Below, in pieces: positions 17,045-25,688 of a DNA stretch of 54,527 nucleotides (position 1 is its first letter; each line of letters starts with the position of its first letter). This stretch comes from Microvirga roseola. Its GTDB lineage: Bacteria > Pseudomonadota > Alphaproteobacteria > Rhizobiales > Beijerinckiaceae. The notes under the pieces are model-generated. The model ran no database searches. It saw nothing but the letters and a program-made list of their open reading frames with translations, and was not told where the DNA came from. The stretch spans positions 1-54,527 of the forward strand of contig NZ_JAJATX010000017.1 in NCBI RefSeq assembly GCF_020866965.1, written 5' to 3'. The position numbers and the translations under genes are program-made.

Positions 17045-18741
17045 CATTCCAACAAGCGTGCAGGGAGGCCGCCGCAGAGTTCCTCCAAACGGTCGTCCTT
17101 GTTGACGATCGGGCGACATTCGGCAGCCAAACCGATGCAGCGGAGGCTACTACAGACGAAGCCGACCCCCTGATTGAGCCTGACGAAATGGCGACGGTGG
17201 CAGTCGAGAGCAAGACTGCCGCTCCGCTTCCCAAGAAGCAGGGTGAAGGATTGGACGCCGGCGTAATCACACGCGGGTTCGCGGCCAAGGGACTTGTTTG
17301 CGCGGTCCTCAAACCGGAAGCCGGCGCCTCCTTGGAAACCGAAACTCTTCAGGCCGCCGAACGCGCCGATATCCTGGTTCTCGATTGGGAGATGGACGAT
17401 CATGGCCAAAAGGCCATGGAAATCATCAGAGGTCTGCTGAAGTCGGACCATGAACGCGGTGACCGTCTCCGCTTGGTCGTCATCTACACCGGGATCTCAC
17501 CGCTTGCACCCGTCGGAACTCAGATTGCAAACGAGGTTCAGGGCCTTAGCGCTGGTGGGGAACCCCTCTCATTGCAGAACAGAACCGCGACTACCAAGGT
17601 CGTTGTCCTCGGGAAAGGGGGAGCACCGAACGCTCCACAGGAAGCCGGATCCGTTGTCGATGCGACCAATCTACCAGATCGCCTGATTGAGGAATTCGCG
17701 AAGTTCGCAGGCGGCCTTCTGCCCAACGCGACGCTCGGGTCGATGGCACATTTACGGAGCAACACACACAAACTTCTGGCCCGCTTCAATAAGCGTATGG
17801 ACGCGCCCTTGATCACCCACCACGCGCTGCTCGGATCTCCGAAGGATGCCGAGCAGTTCGTAGCCGACCTTATTATCCAGGAGCTCGAAGCTCAGATACC
17901 ACTGGGTAGGGTTTCTAGGACTTACGCTGGACTGGACAGCGTCAAGGCGTACCTCGAACACAGCGTCGCCAAGGAAGGTGCGAAGCCTCAAATTCTTCTC
18001 AATAAGGACGGTACAAAGGCAGTCTCTATAGAGCTTCAACTGGCACAGGCAGTAGTCGAACAAGGAGCGCCAGCCCTCAAGTCGCATTTCGCGAAGTTCG
18101 CAGAGACTGCCCAGATCGAAGCGAAGAGTGTGGAGAAGGAGCTTGGCAGGGATAAGATTGCCGACAAACTTTACTGCCTGACAGGTTCGAGCCTTAAGGA
18201 TGGCCTAGACGGGCACGAAGCATTTGCAGTGCTATCTAGCATAAGACGGTCCTATACAGACGTCAGCAAGGATGATCCAGATGCTCTCCCCTCGGTTAAA
18301 CTAGGTACAGTTGTTCATGATGGCACGTATTATTACCTGTGTCTTACCCCGGTGTGCGACAGTGTCCGAAGGGCCGGAGATCGTGCCAACTTCCTGTTCG
18401 CTCGACTTACAGAGGAAAAGAAGTTCAACTTGGTGATCGAGGACGGCGGCACCCGAAAGCGGTTGCTGGTCAACCGCAAGGATGTGCACATTCGCACTTT
18501 CGAGCTGAAGCCCTCTCAGGATCAGACTATTCGGGCCCGGTGGTCGGGAAACCATCTCGTGATTGATCGTGCCCCGCCGATCGAGAAAGGGCTGCCAGCC
18601 GAACCGGACCTGCGTTGGGTTGCCGAGATGAAACCCATGCAGGCCCAGCGGGTCGTCGGTTCCGTTACCTCAAACCTCGCTAGGATTGGTCTTGATGAAT
18701 TCGAGTGGCTCCGGATGTTGGCCGACAACTGGTCCGGCTAG
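17041..18741 (+). CDS. Receiver-domain protein with unknown C-terminal region
   Basis: The product has 566 residues. The start resembles a response-regulator receiver: VVLVDDRA near residues 18-25 gives the acidic pair, and ILVLDWEMDD near 110-120 gives the phospho-acceptor Asp. The domain is stretched by an insert of about 60 residues between them. From about 230 on, there is a mostly helical region followed by a beta-rich end, with no catalytic motif I recognise. It sits last in the operon, after the kinase-like ATPase. The likely model is that phosphorylation switches an effector or sensor in the C-terminal part. No DNA-binding domain of a normal response regulator is visible. Confidence 0.65.
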   Translation: MTFQQACREAAAEFLQTVVLVDDRATFGSQTDAAEATTDEADPLIEPDEMATVAVESKTAAPLPKKQGEGLDAGVITRGFAAKGLVCAVLKPEAGASLETETLQAAERADILVLDWEMDDHGQKAMEIIRGLLKSDHERGDRLRLVVIYTGISPLAPVGTQIANEVQGLSAGGEPLSLQNRTATTKVVVLGKGGAPNAPQEAGSVVDATNLPDRLIEEFAKFAGGLLPNATLGSMAHLRSNTHKLLARFNKRMDAPLITHHALLGSPKDAEQFVADLIIQELEAQIPLGRVSRTYAGLDSVKAYLEHSVAKEGAKPQILLNKDGTKAVSIELQLAQAVVEQGAPALKSHFAKFAETAQIEAKSVEKELGRDKIADKLYCLTGSSLKDGLDGHEAFAVLSSIRRSYTDVSKDDPDALPSVKLGTVVHDGTYYYLCLTPVCDSVRRAGDRANFLFARLTEEKKFNLVIEDGGTRKRLLVNRKDVHIRTFELKPSQDQTIRARWSGNHLVIDRAPPIEKGLPAEPDLRWVAEMKPMQAQRVVGSVTSNLARIGLDEFEWLRMLADNWSG

Positions 18742-18816
18742 GATCTGAACCGCTACAACTTGTATCGCGCTCTGCGACGAGGAAGTCCTTGTCTCTCACG
18801 ACTACAACGGTTGTAC

Positions 18817-19224
18817 TTACCGGGTCATTGCCTTGAGGCGTTCCACAAGAGAACCTGGCGTCCTTGTCTCACACTCCCAGATGATCTCGACACGCCAGCC
18901 GAGTGAACGCAGTTCCTGCTCGATTCGGGCATCACGTTCCACGTTCGCTGCCAACTTGGCGGACCAGAACTCCGCGTTTGTTTTGGGATCAGTGCATTTC
19001 GGGCAGCCCTGATGCCTGTGCCAGAAGCAGCCGTGGACGAAGACAACGAGCCTATACCTTGGAAATACAAGATCCGGACGTCCGGGCAGATCCTTCCGAT
19101 GCAATCTGAAGCGCAGCCCAGCAGCGTGCGCGGCGCGGCGCACCGCCAGTTCAGGCGACGTATTCTTCGCCCGAATCCGGCCCATAAGGGCGCTTCGACG
19201 CGCCTTGTCGATCCTATCGACCAA
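18817..19224 (-). CDS. vsr: Vsr-type very short patch repair endonuclease
   Basis: The product has 135 residues. It begins near R-S-A-L-M-G-R-I-R-A-K-N-T-S-P-E, continues with LPGRPDLVFPRYR and then VFVHGCFWHRH..CPKC, matching Vsr: the catalytic Asp in G-R-P-D and the zinc-binding Cys/His cluster. Vsr nicks beside T:G mismatches made when 5-methylcytosine deaminates. The start is TTG 19224 with GGAGGG six bases before it. It follows the second methyltransferase on the same strand and is convergent with the receiver gene. Besides repair, Vsr-like nucleases in such islands have been proposed to act as restriction enzymes; sequence alone cannot decide. Confidence 0.9.
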   Translation of the reverse strand: MVDRIDKARRSALMGRIRAKNTSPELAVRRAAHAAGLRFRLHRKDLPGRPDLVFPRYRLVVFVHGCFWHRHQGCPKCTDPKTNAEFWSAKLAANVERDARIEQELRSLGWRVEIIWECETRTPGSLVERLKAMTR

Positions 19225-19462
19225 GTACTTCCCTCCAGAATCTCTGACAGCGCTCGGACTATGAGGATCCAGACGCAGTCAGCGATCTCCAGAGGATGGT
19301 GCCCGCATCCTCGGCACACAAGCTATCATTCTCCACGATTTGAAAGAACTGGGACATATGTCCCGGCGAAGTTCCCAACGCCTTAGCCAAGCGGCGCAAC
19401 AGACTCGTCCAACAGGACCGATAGCCTTAGCTAAATCGGAAGGGTCGGTTTCCTCGCTGAAT

Positions 19463-21025
19463 TCAGCAGGTTAGGATCCTGCCTCCACTCTGTTCCGTGA
19501 TCCGGTCGGCGGAGGCAACGGTTCCAAGGAGTGCCACGCTTCTCCGGTCGTACGACGAACATCCTACCGGGGATTGTGGGCTTCGAGCGCGGCGGCCTAG
19601 GAGCAGGATGGGTGCCGGTCGCACAGGGACGGCCTTATCCAAAATCCAACTGGCCGAGTGATCCTGCGAATGCTTGGATTCGGTGACAAACTGCTCCGAC
19701 ACGGCGAGCTGGAGATCCGGATAGAGCTCGGGGGAAGCCATCTTCCGGGAGGCGACGAGAGCGGAGATGCGTCGGCCGATCCACCGCATAACCGGAACAG
19801 CCATGGAGTTTCCTAAGGCCTTGTACCTCGGGGTATCGGCTGCGATGGGTCGCTTTCGGAACGGGACTGCGGTCCATCCGTCCGGGAATCCCTGAAGGCG
19901 TTCGCATTCGAGTGGCGTCAGGCGACGAACAATCCACCGGATATCGGAAACGGGTTGTGCGACAACGAAGTCGATTTCGTTGGCCTGCCCTGCGGTGCGC
20001 GACAGTCCAGCTCCGCTGGCGCACAGAGTGCCTACGATCTCAGGATATGCGACGGCGTTCATGTTGCCGCCGCCCTCGTTCCGGGCCGTCAGCGTCGGCA
20101 CGATTCCCACTGATGCGGTTTCTGAATCGAGGATTCCGTACACGACGGATGGGGTCATGTTCGTTCCGGAAGCGCCCGCCCGGAGGGTCGGCGCCACCTC
20201 GTCAGCGAAGCCGATGCTCCTAGCCTTTTCGGAGTTGCCGGCCGAGAAGGCGGCGGCGTGAACGATCAAGGCCTCCGATCCGCCTCCACAGTCTCCTCCA
20301 GATGCCCTTAGGGTCGGCAATTCTTCGCCGTACTGGGCATGGTCAGTGATTCCGAAAGCGCTTGTTCGAGGAGTTCCGGCAACCTCTTGCCTCTCCTTCG
20401 AGCGCGGCGGAGAATCCCTTCTTTCGCCTTCGTACTCAAACAATACATCGCCGGCGTCTCGGCCTCGAGCACATGCGACAACGAACACGCGCTTCCGTCG
20501 TTGTGCCACTCCGCAGTGTTGAGCGTCGAGAACGCGCCACGCAACTGTTCGCCGTGGTCCAGCAACGTGACCTGCGTTCGGCCACCGGGACCTTGAGCTG
20601 ACCAGCGGACCGCTCGACTCTCCGGCAAGTACTGCCAGCAGACATCCGAATGCGTTGTCCTTCGTGTTGAGGACCCCCGGGACGTTTTCCCAGCACACGA
20701 AGTCCGGGTCGAGTTCATCTGCAATCTCCGTAAATCTGAGCATGAGGTTGCCCCTGTCATCGGACAGGGATTGGCGCTTGCCAGCGAAGCTAAACGCCTG
20801 ACACGGGCTGCCGCCTACAAGGACATCGATAGGACCGCATGATCGAGCCCGTTCGACGAAATCGTGCGCCGACACGTCTCCCAGGTTCGGCACGGTCGGG
20901 AAGCGATGTGCAAGATGGGCGCATGCGAAGGGATCGACGTCGGCCACGAAAGCAGCCTCCCATCCGAGAGGTTCCCACGCAACGCTCGCCGCCTCGATCC
21001 CGGAAAAGAGAGAGCCGAACCTCAC
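19463..21025 (-). CDS. dcm: DNA (cytosine-5) methyltransferase, phage-like, second of two
   Basis: The product has 520 residues. Motifs are FGSLFSGIEAAS (I), GGSPCQAFSFAGKR (IV), WENVPG (VI), QRRKRVF (VIII) and LGNSMAVPV (X). The target-recognition part has four imperfect repeats built on P-T-L-x-A (ELPTLRASG, APTLRAGAS, VPTLTARNE, GTLCASGAG), a pattern seen in phage-type C5 enzymes. About 80 residues after motif X are unlike the family. GTG 21025 is chosen because its GTGA overlaps the TGA of the upstream regulator, a typical coupled start; an in-frame ATG at 21064 is possible. It forms an operon with the regulator and vsr. Confidence 0.85.
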   Translation of the reverse strand: MRFGSLFSGIEAASVAWEPLGWEAAFVADVDPFACAHLAHRFPTVPNLGDVSAHDFVERARSCGPIDVLVGGSPCQAFSFAGKRQSLSDDRGNLMLRFTEIADELDPDFVCWENVPGVLNTKDNAFGCLLAVLAGESSGPLVSSRSRWPNAGHVAGPRRTVAWRVLDAQHCGVAQRRKRVFVVACARGRDAGDVLFEYEGERRDSPPRSKERQEVAGTPRTSAFGITDHAQYGEELPTLRASGGDCGGGSEALIVHAAAFSAGNSEKARSIGFADEVAPTLRAGASGTNMTPSVVYGILDSETASVGIVPTLTARNEGGGNMNAVAYPEIVGTLCASGAGLSRTAGQANEIDFVVAQPVSDIRWIVRRLTPLECERLQGFPDGWTAVPFRKRPIAADTPRYKALGNSMAVPVMRWIGRRISALVASRKMASPELYPDLQLAVSEQFVTESKHSQDHSASWILDKAVPVRPAPILLLGRRARSPQSPVGCSSYDRRSVALLGTVASADRITEQSGGRILTC

Positions 21026-21336
21026 GACACGGCTCCCAGGAACTTCGGCCTGATCGAGCGGCATCCAGATGTGCCGACGTCTTCGAGTGAGGCCCAGTCG
21101 ATCTGGATTCCCGCTGTCTGAAGCTCACGGATGATGCCGTCGAGGTCCGATTGGGCCTTGCGCTTCCACGCATCACGCATAGCCAAGAGAACGCCCTCAG
21201 GCGGGACACGACTGCCAGAATGGTTCGAGACGTACTGACGCGTGGTGTTGAGTGACCGTCCGATTAGCGATGCGACATCCGTCGCGGGTAATCCAAGCTG
21301 CTTGTAGAGCCCCTGAAACTCCTGCTTCCTGTTCAT
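21022..21336 (-). CDS. Small HTH regulator in front of the second methyltransferase
   Basis: The product has 104 residues. The N-terminal half, MNRKQEFQGLYKQLG, then LPATDVASLIGRSLNTTRQYVSNH, reads as a helix-turn-helix of the Cro/C1 kind. The C-terminal half is helical. AAGGAGGGG lies just before ATG 21336, a strong ribosome site. The stop overlaps the methyltransferase start. Small HTH proteins in this place often act as controller proteins that time methyltransferase and nuclease expression, which would fit here but is inferred from position. Confidence 0.6.
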   Translation of the reverse strand: MNRKQEFQGLYKQLGLPATDVASLIGRSLNTTRQYVSNHSGSRVPPEGVLLAMRDAWKRKAQSDLDGIIRELQTAGIQIDWASLEDVGTSGCRSIRPKFLGAVS

Positions 21337-21657
21337 GTGCCCCTCCTTGTTGTTGCCGGAGTCTCGTTTGTCCCGGCATGTACAAAGGTCATGCACATTC
21401 AGAGGAAAATCAAGCTAAGTATCTGAGAAATAATAAACATTTCGATGCGCCTGTCAAACTGATAATACCTTAAACCCTTGATCTCTCGTAGGAGTTTAAC
21501 TTGTTTTGAGTTCGCAAATAATTTTTCGGAAGCGCGATCGACGGTGTCTGTGTCATTCAATCCGACATCCCACCTTTGTCTTTTCTACAGCGGGAAAACA
21601 CCGATCTTCGGCTCGACAGATGCGCAGTAATGTGATGCGCCGGCATGTAATCCGGCC
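21337..21657. other. AT-rich promoter region of the regulator-dcm-vsr operon
   Basis: The stretch around 21400-21540 is clearly richer in A and T than its surroundings (for example AATAATAAACATTT and AAATAATTTTTC). No gene is seen. It probably holds divergent promoters. Confidence 0.4.
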
Positions 21658-22041
21658 ATGATCGAGGTCGAGCAAACGCGCCCGCCTGAGCTCATCCGCG
21701 GGTTGGATCGTTTGGGCGTCGGGACCAGCGTGAGCAAGGCCAGGAACCCCAATGGAGAAGGCGACGATCAACCCGACGCCCTAGTTGCGGAGCCGAACAC
21801 TGAGCTGGCGACCTCCACCTGTCAGGTTGAAACGGGCGCCTGTCCGGCCATGCAGACCGATGCCATCGTGCTCCCGACTGACCTGACGACGTCGGCCATT
21901 CCGCCCATTGAGTCGGTCCCTGGCATTCCGATTGGGGCAGGTAGAGAGGACGGGAAGGCTAAGGGCTTCAAGCGTCCGCCGTTCCTTCCGCCGCGCCCGT
22001 CGAGGGAAGAATCCGCGTCTGGGAATGGTCCTCTCCCGTGA
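21658..22041 (+). CDS. Hypothetical protein, uncertain
   Basis: The open frame encodes 127 residues rich in Pro, Thr and Gly, with no known domain and low helical content. Some support comes from two hairpins at its end, one followed by a T run at 22126-22152 on the same strand. Against it, there is no clear ribosome site and the composition is not strongly coding. It lies between the methyltransferase operon and the Rep gene. Confidence 0.25.
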   Translation: MIEVEQTRPPELIRGLDRLGVGTSVSKARNPNGEGDDQPDALVAEPNTELATSTCQVETGACPAMQTDAIVLPTDLTTSAIPPIESVPGIPIGAGREDGKAKGFKRPPFLPPRPSREESASGNGPLP

Positions 22042-22053
22042 TGGGACCATTCC
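22022..22053 (+). repeat. Hairpin at the end of the hypothetical gene
   Basis: GGAATGGTCC (22022-22031) pairs with GGACCATTCC (22044-22053), a perfect 10-bp stem with a 12-base loop. There is no T run. Confidence 0.5.
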
Positions 22054-22125
22054 GTTAAACGACCACAGTTCCACCTCGTCACAGGAAGGGACACAGTTCT
22101 CCGGCTCGGGGCAGGTATGATCTCG

Positions 22126-22152
22126 CCCGGGCCGGAGGCCGGGTTGCTTTTT
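22126..22152 (+). terminator. Possible terminator before the Rep gene end
   Basis: CCCGG (22126-22130) pairs with CCGGG (22139-22143), followed by TTGCTTTTTAT. It would stop plus-strand transcription just before the convergent Rep gene. Confidence 0.45.
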
Positions 22153-22168
22153 ATCTATACACCGTCTT

Positions 22169-23659
22169 TTACACCTCACCGGTGCCAGCCGTGATGAGAG
22201 GCTCGACGGCATCCCAATGCTTGAGGACGGTTGGCCGGGACAGGCCTGAGCGCCGGGCGATCTCAGTTTTCGTGATGTGCGCTCCTTCGGCAAGCGCTGC
22301 TCGCACCGCGGAGCGGATGGTTTCAACAGCGCGTGAGGCACGCAGGGCTGCGGCGTAGCGGCCACCAATGGCTTGCCGCCTGGCTGTTCCAGCCACTCCC
22401 TCGACGTCAGGGGCGCAGGCACCTCGGTCCCTGGACACATCGCGAGCAACTCGGCTCGGGTCCCAATGATCGGCGGCATACGTCGTGACGCGATACAAGA
22501 TGGCCTGAGCCTGCCTGGGATTGTCGACAACCATGCTCGCACGGCCGACCAAGGCTTTGAACAGGACTTCTGCCAAGCAATCGCGGTCCTTGCTCGCAAT
22601 GGATTGAGCGTAAATCGGATCGTCCTGGCGGTGCATCTCTCGTAGCAGGGCAAATGACCAATCTTGGAGTGTGGTGAAGAGGACGTTTGAGGCTTTCCTC
22701 TCCATCCCGGACAGAGCCGCGGCGCTCTCGCGGATCATGGTGGTCCGGCTCGTTGTCGTATCGACCCAGCCGGCCCATTCCGCCAGGTCCGGGAAAATCG
22801 TTTCATTCCAGGTGCGATAGGTCCAGAACGGCGAAAGAGGATTCTTGATCCGCATCGCATTCGACAGGGCGCCGGGATCGGCACCGAGTGACAGGAACTC
22901 CTTCGTGATGCCCGCATGGACGCCACGCCAAAGGCTCATGATGTCCCGGCGGCAGCGCGGGTCACTGGGGTCGAACCACACGCTGGACTGGTAAGGCAGC
23001 AGGTAAATGACATGGGGGCGCTCAATGCGGCCGTCCGGTAACTCGAAGGCGACGATGATGTGCGGTAGGCATGGCAGCCTGAGTTGCTCGATCTCGTACC
23101 GGAGGGCGTCCCAGGACGGGAACGTGACATCGAGGTCGATCCGGAAGACGCCCCTGACCTTGCCGTTCATCACGATCCAAGGATTGTCGAGGCTGAGCAG
23201 CTTCGAGTCGCCCTTGGTCATGATCTCCTTGGTGCGGCCGCTCATCAGCGACGGGGTCCGTGGCGTGAGCTGAACGATGCGCCGCAGGACGTGACTGTTG
23301 TTGGAGCGTAGTCCGGTCTCCGTGAAGGGCGTCCGGTACCGACCGCCGATCTCTTCGCCGAAGCACTGGAAGCCGTCGGTCAGGCGCCGATGGACCAGAT
23401 CGCGACGCGACAGCACCCGCTCCGCGAAGAAGGCGTCACCGTCTCTTGGCGCTGCGGACCGGCGGCCTTCCCTGATCCCGGACATGACCTCGCGCAGCCA
23501 CTGAGCTTCGGCCCAGCGCGTCTCGAACACTCGAACGCATTCAGGGACTGTATTGCGAGAGCGAGGGGTGGCTCCATTGCTTGGCGCGTCAACATTTTTG
23601 GCTTCAGGGGCAGACGAGGGCGTCGACTGGCCGGGGGTATGTCCCGGCCTCCGGTTCAC
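22169..23659 (-). CDS. Primase-like replication initiator (Rep) with C-terminal HTH
   Basis: The product has 496 residues. Near residues 170-180 it has F-R-I-D-L-D-V-T-F, an h-D-h-D-h pattern, and 40 residues on R-P-H-V-I-Y-L-L. These match the metal-binding Asp pair and the s-x-H motif of archaeo-eukaryotic primase-type replicases of plasmids and islands. A K-N-P-L-S-P-F-W stretch follows, as in replicase proteins. The last 40 residues hold an HTH (ITKTEIARRSGLSRPTVLKHW). The start is GTG 23659, with GAGGG upstream. A 14-bp inverted repeat lies in the gap between this gene and int. It probably replicates the excised circle. The family call is from motifs only. Confidence 0.6.
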   Translation of the reverse strand: MNRRPGHTPGQSTPSSAPEAKNVDAPSNGATPRSRNTVPECVRVFETRWAEAQWLREVMSGIREGRRSAAPRDGDAFFAERVLSRRDLVHRRLTDGFQCFGEEIGGRYRTPFTETGLRSNNSHVLRRIVQLTPRTPSLMSGRTKEIMTKGDSKLLSLDNPWIVMNGKVRGVFRIDLDVTFPSWDALRYEIEQLRLPCLPHIIVAFELPDGRIERPHVIYLLPYQSSVWFDPSDPRCRRDIMSLWRGVHAGITKEFLSLGADPGALSNAMRIKNPLSPFWTYRTWNETIFPDLAEWAGWVDTTTSRTTMIRESAAALSGMERKASNVLFTTLQDWSFALLREMHRQDDPIYAQSIASKDRDCLAEVLFKALVGRASMVVDNPRQAQAILYRVTTYAADHWDPSRVARDVSRDRGACAPDVEGVAGTARRQAIGGRYAAALRASRAVETIRSAVRAALAEGAHITKTEIARRSGLSRPTVLKHWDAVEPLITAGTGEV

Positions 23660-24023
23660 CGCAGTTGCCCTCGCAGCAATTTGACGAGAACGTTGCCGAC
23701 AAGCATTCTAATCGCGCTCCAGGAAGCGCCGGGGAGGGCCGCCACAGCCCAATGATCCGGCGCTTTCCCTCAATGAGAGCTGTCGGCGAAGCGGGCGACA
23801 AGCCCCTTTCCGCGGCAACGGTCCGATCGGGTCGGGCTCATCAAGTTTAGCCTAAAGACCCCTAAGCCAGGCGCACAACTTCCCTACGGGTTTCACCTTC
23901 GAGTAGGGAAGTTGTGTAGCGAAGTATGCCCGTGATTAAAGGGTTTCCGCTAAGGAGATATCGTTAATCCGTAGGGAGGGGGCCGGGCGTCCACGCGAGA
24001 CACTCAGTTCGCTGGGATCTGCC
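23660..24023. other. Intergenic stretch between int and rep, candidate replication origin
   Basis: No gene is seen. It contains the 14-bp inverted repeat at 23874-23916 and short AT-rich runs (about 23930-23970). Its place before the Rep gene suits an origin or a rep promoter. Confidence 0.4.
23874..23916. repeat. Perfect 14-bp inverted repeat near rep
   Basis: CACAACTTCCCTAC (23874-23887) pairs with GTAGGGAAGTTGTG (23903-23916) around a 15-base loop. There is no T run on either side. It lies 215 bases before the rep start and 108 bases past the int stop. It could be a Rep binding site, an origin hairpin, or an int terminator; an origin role fits the position best. Confidence 0.6.
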
Positions 24024-25619
24024 CTATCGGCGTCCTTTCCGTGGAAGGTACGGCGTGATGTCCAGATCTTCGGGTAGCGGAGCTCGGGCAATCCTTTGAA
24101 CCTCCTCAGGAAGAAGCGGATCCTCGCCGTAGGTCTCTGCGGTGTCCTCGGCTGCGTGGCCCATTTGGCGTCGGACGATGCTGTCCGGCAGCTTCACAAC
24201 ACGTTCTAGCCAATCCCGCGAGTTGTGGCGTAGGGAGTGAAATACCTTGACCAGCGGCTCATGGACGCCTGCTGCCTTCATCGATCGCGACATTCGCTTG
24301 CTCGCAGTATCTGAAGGTCTGACGATGTCGGCTTGATGCAGATGCGGGAACAGCCAACCGTTCGGAGGACGATCCATCGCCCATTTGATGAAGCCGGCTT
24401 CGACAAGCGTGTCGTGTAGCGCGACAAGGCGGGCACTGTTCGCATTCTTGAGCGGTCGCCGGACTTCGCGCCCGTCAACAATCAGCGGCTCAGCCAAACT
24501 TAATGCCCATGCGTCTCCGAATTGGCGCAAGTCTCGCGCCTGGGTGAAGACGAGTTCGGCTATGCGTGCGCCAGTAAGGAAGCCGAGCAGTGGAAGGAAA
24601 CGATCATCTGGACGGCTTTGCCGCTCTGCGTAGGCCAGCCAACGCGTGAGTTCTGGCATCGTGAGCGGTTTACGCCGAACCGAATTTTTCGCCGATTTTG
24701 GGACGGCGAGGCGCATGCCGGCAAACGGATTGGGGAACCTATGTTCAAGCGCTAGCCATGCAAACCACGTCCGGATGGGACGAGCATACCCGAGGCGGAT
24801 CGTCGTCTCAGACATACGGGGCAAAGGCTGACGCCGGGCAATATTCCACTCGGACGCCGCTCGCGCGGAAAGATCCTTGATCTCGGCTTCCTTGCTCCAA
24901 GTCGCTGGTACGCGTGCCAGCGTCGAGGTGAAGGACTGAAGGTCACTTGCCGTGTACTGGTCTATCGGCTTATCCCCGACGTGCTCAATGAACCCCCGGA
25001 AGCGCCGAGGCAAGCCGTCGACATGGGCCTTTCCGACCTCATCTTCCCTCTTCCGCGAGAGATAGGCGTCAATGGTCGTTGAAAGCAGTGGCGTAGATGG
25101 TCCTTGTGCAACTTCGACACTCGCGGGTAGCGCAGAGGTCGTCGATGCGAGCCGGTCGACAAGGCGATCATGCATCGCCCGCTCAGCTTCCCATGCTGCT
25201 CCATCCTGAGACAAAGCAGCTCCGAGACCATCAAGCCTCTGACGTACGCCTCGGAGCGTATCGCGTTGAGCTTCATGGATCTTCCGCCGAGCCTGGTGGT
25301 GGACAATGAGTTCGGGATCCTCCCCCTCCTCGAACCAAGTTGGAAGAGCGCGGACGCCTGCCCTGAATTCTTCCTTCCGAAGAGCCTCCAGTTCGGCGGC
25401 AAGCGCTGCCAAGCTTCGGCTCAGGACATCCCGCCCCATGCCCCTCTCCAACATAACCGTTCCACGACCCGCCAGGATGCGGGCAAACCAATTCGCCTCG
25501 GCCCTTGGGAGGGGACCAAGCCGAATCCGGATTGGTGTACGGCCAAGAGACTCAACAAAACGTTGCGGAATATGAAGCTGGAAGACGAATCCGGACGGCC
25601 TGCGCCAAAGATGCCCCAT
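24024..25619 (-). CDS. int: Tyrosine recombinase / integrase of the element
   Basis: The product has 531 residues, longer than typical phage integrases because of an extended N-terminal region, as in many alphaproteobacterial island integrases. Catalytic residues are visible in the C-terminal third: Arg in LTGARIAEL, H-x-x-R in FHSLRHNSRDW, GH in RQMGHA and the nucleophile Tyr in TAETYGEDP. It recombines the 17-base core at the tRNA-Ser 3' end. The gene starts 70 bases from the tRNA and points away from it, the usual layout. The start at ATG 25619 fits the family opening (WRRPSGFVFQLHIP). Confidence 0.9.
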   Translation of the reverse strand: MGHLWRRPSGFVFQLHIPQRFVESLGRTPIRIRLGPLPRAEANWFARILAGRGTVMLERGMGRDVLSRSLAALAAELEALRKEEFRAGVRALPTWFEEGEDPELIVHHQARRKIHEAQRDTLRGVRQRLDGLGAALSQDGAAWEAERAMHDRLVDRLASTTSALPASVEVAQGPSTPLLSTTIDAYLSRKREDEVGKAHVDGLPRRFRGFIEHVGDKPIDQYTASDLQSFTSTLARVPATWSKEAEIKDLSARAASEWNIARRQPLPRMSETTIRLGYARPIRTWFAWLALEHRFPNPFAGMRLAVPKSAKNSVRRKPLTMPELTRWLAYAERQSRPDDRFLPLLGFLTGARIAELVFTQARDLRQFGDAWALSLAEPLIVDGREVRRPLKNANSARLVALHDTLVEAGFIKWAMDRPPNGWLFPHLHQADIVRPSDTASKRMSRSMKAAGVHEPLVKVFHSLRHNSRDWLERVVKLPDSIVRRQMGHAAEDTAETYGEDPLLPEEVQRIARAPLPEDLDITPYLPRKGRR

Positions 25620-25688
25620 GTGTCGAATCCTGTGTCGAGGACAGGTCCGGCTGGTGCAAAATATCTCGTAATATCAGTGATTTAGGTT

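Noticed and set aside
12903..18741. Assignment of the operon to a named two-component defence system such as Detocs
   Set aside because: Gene number, the methyltransferase and the domain layout do not match, and I see no effector domain of that system.
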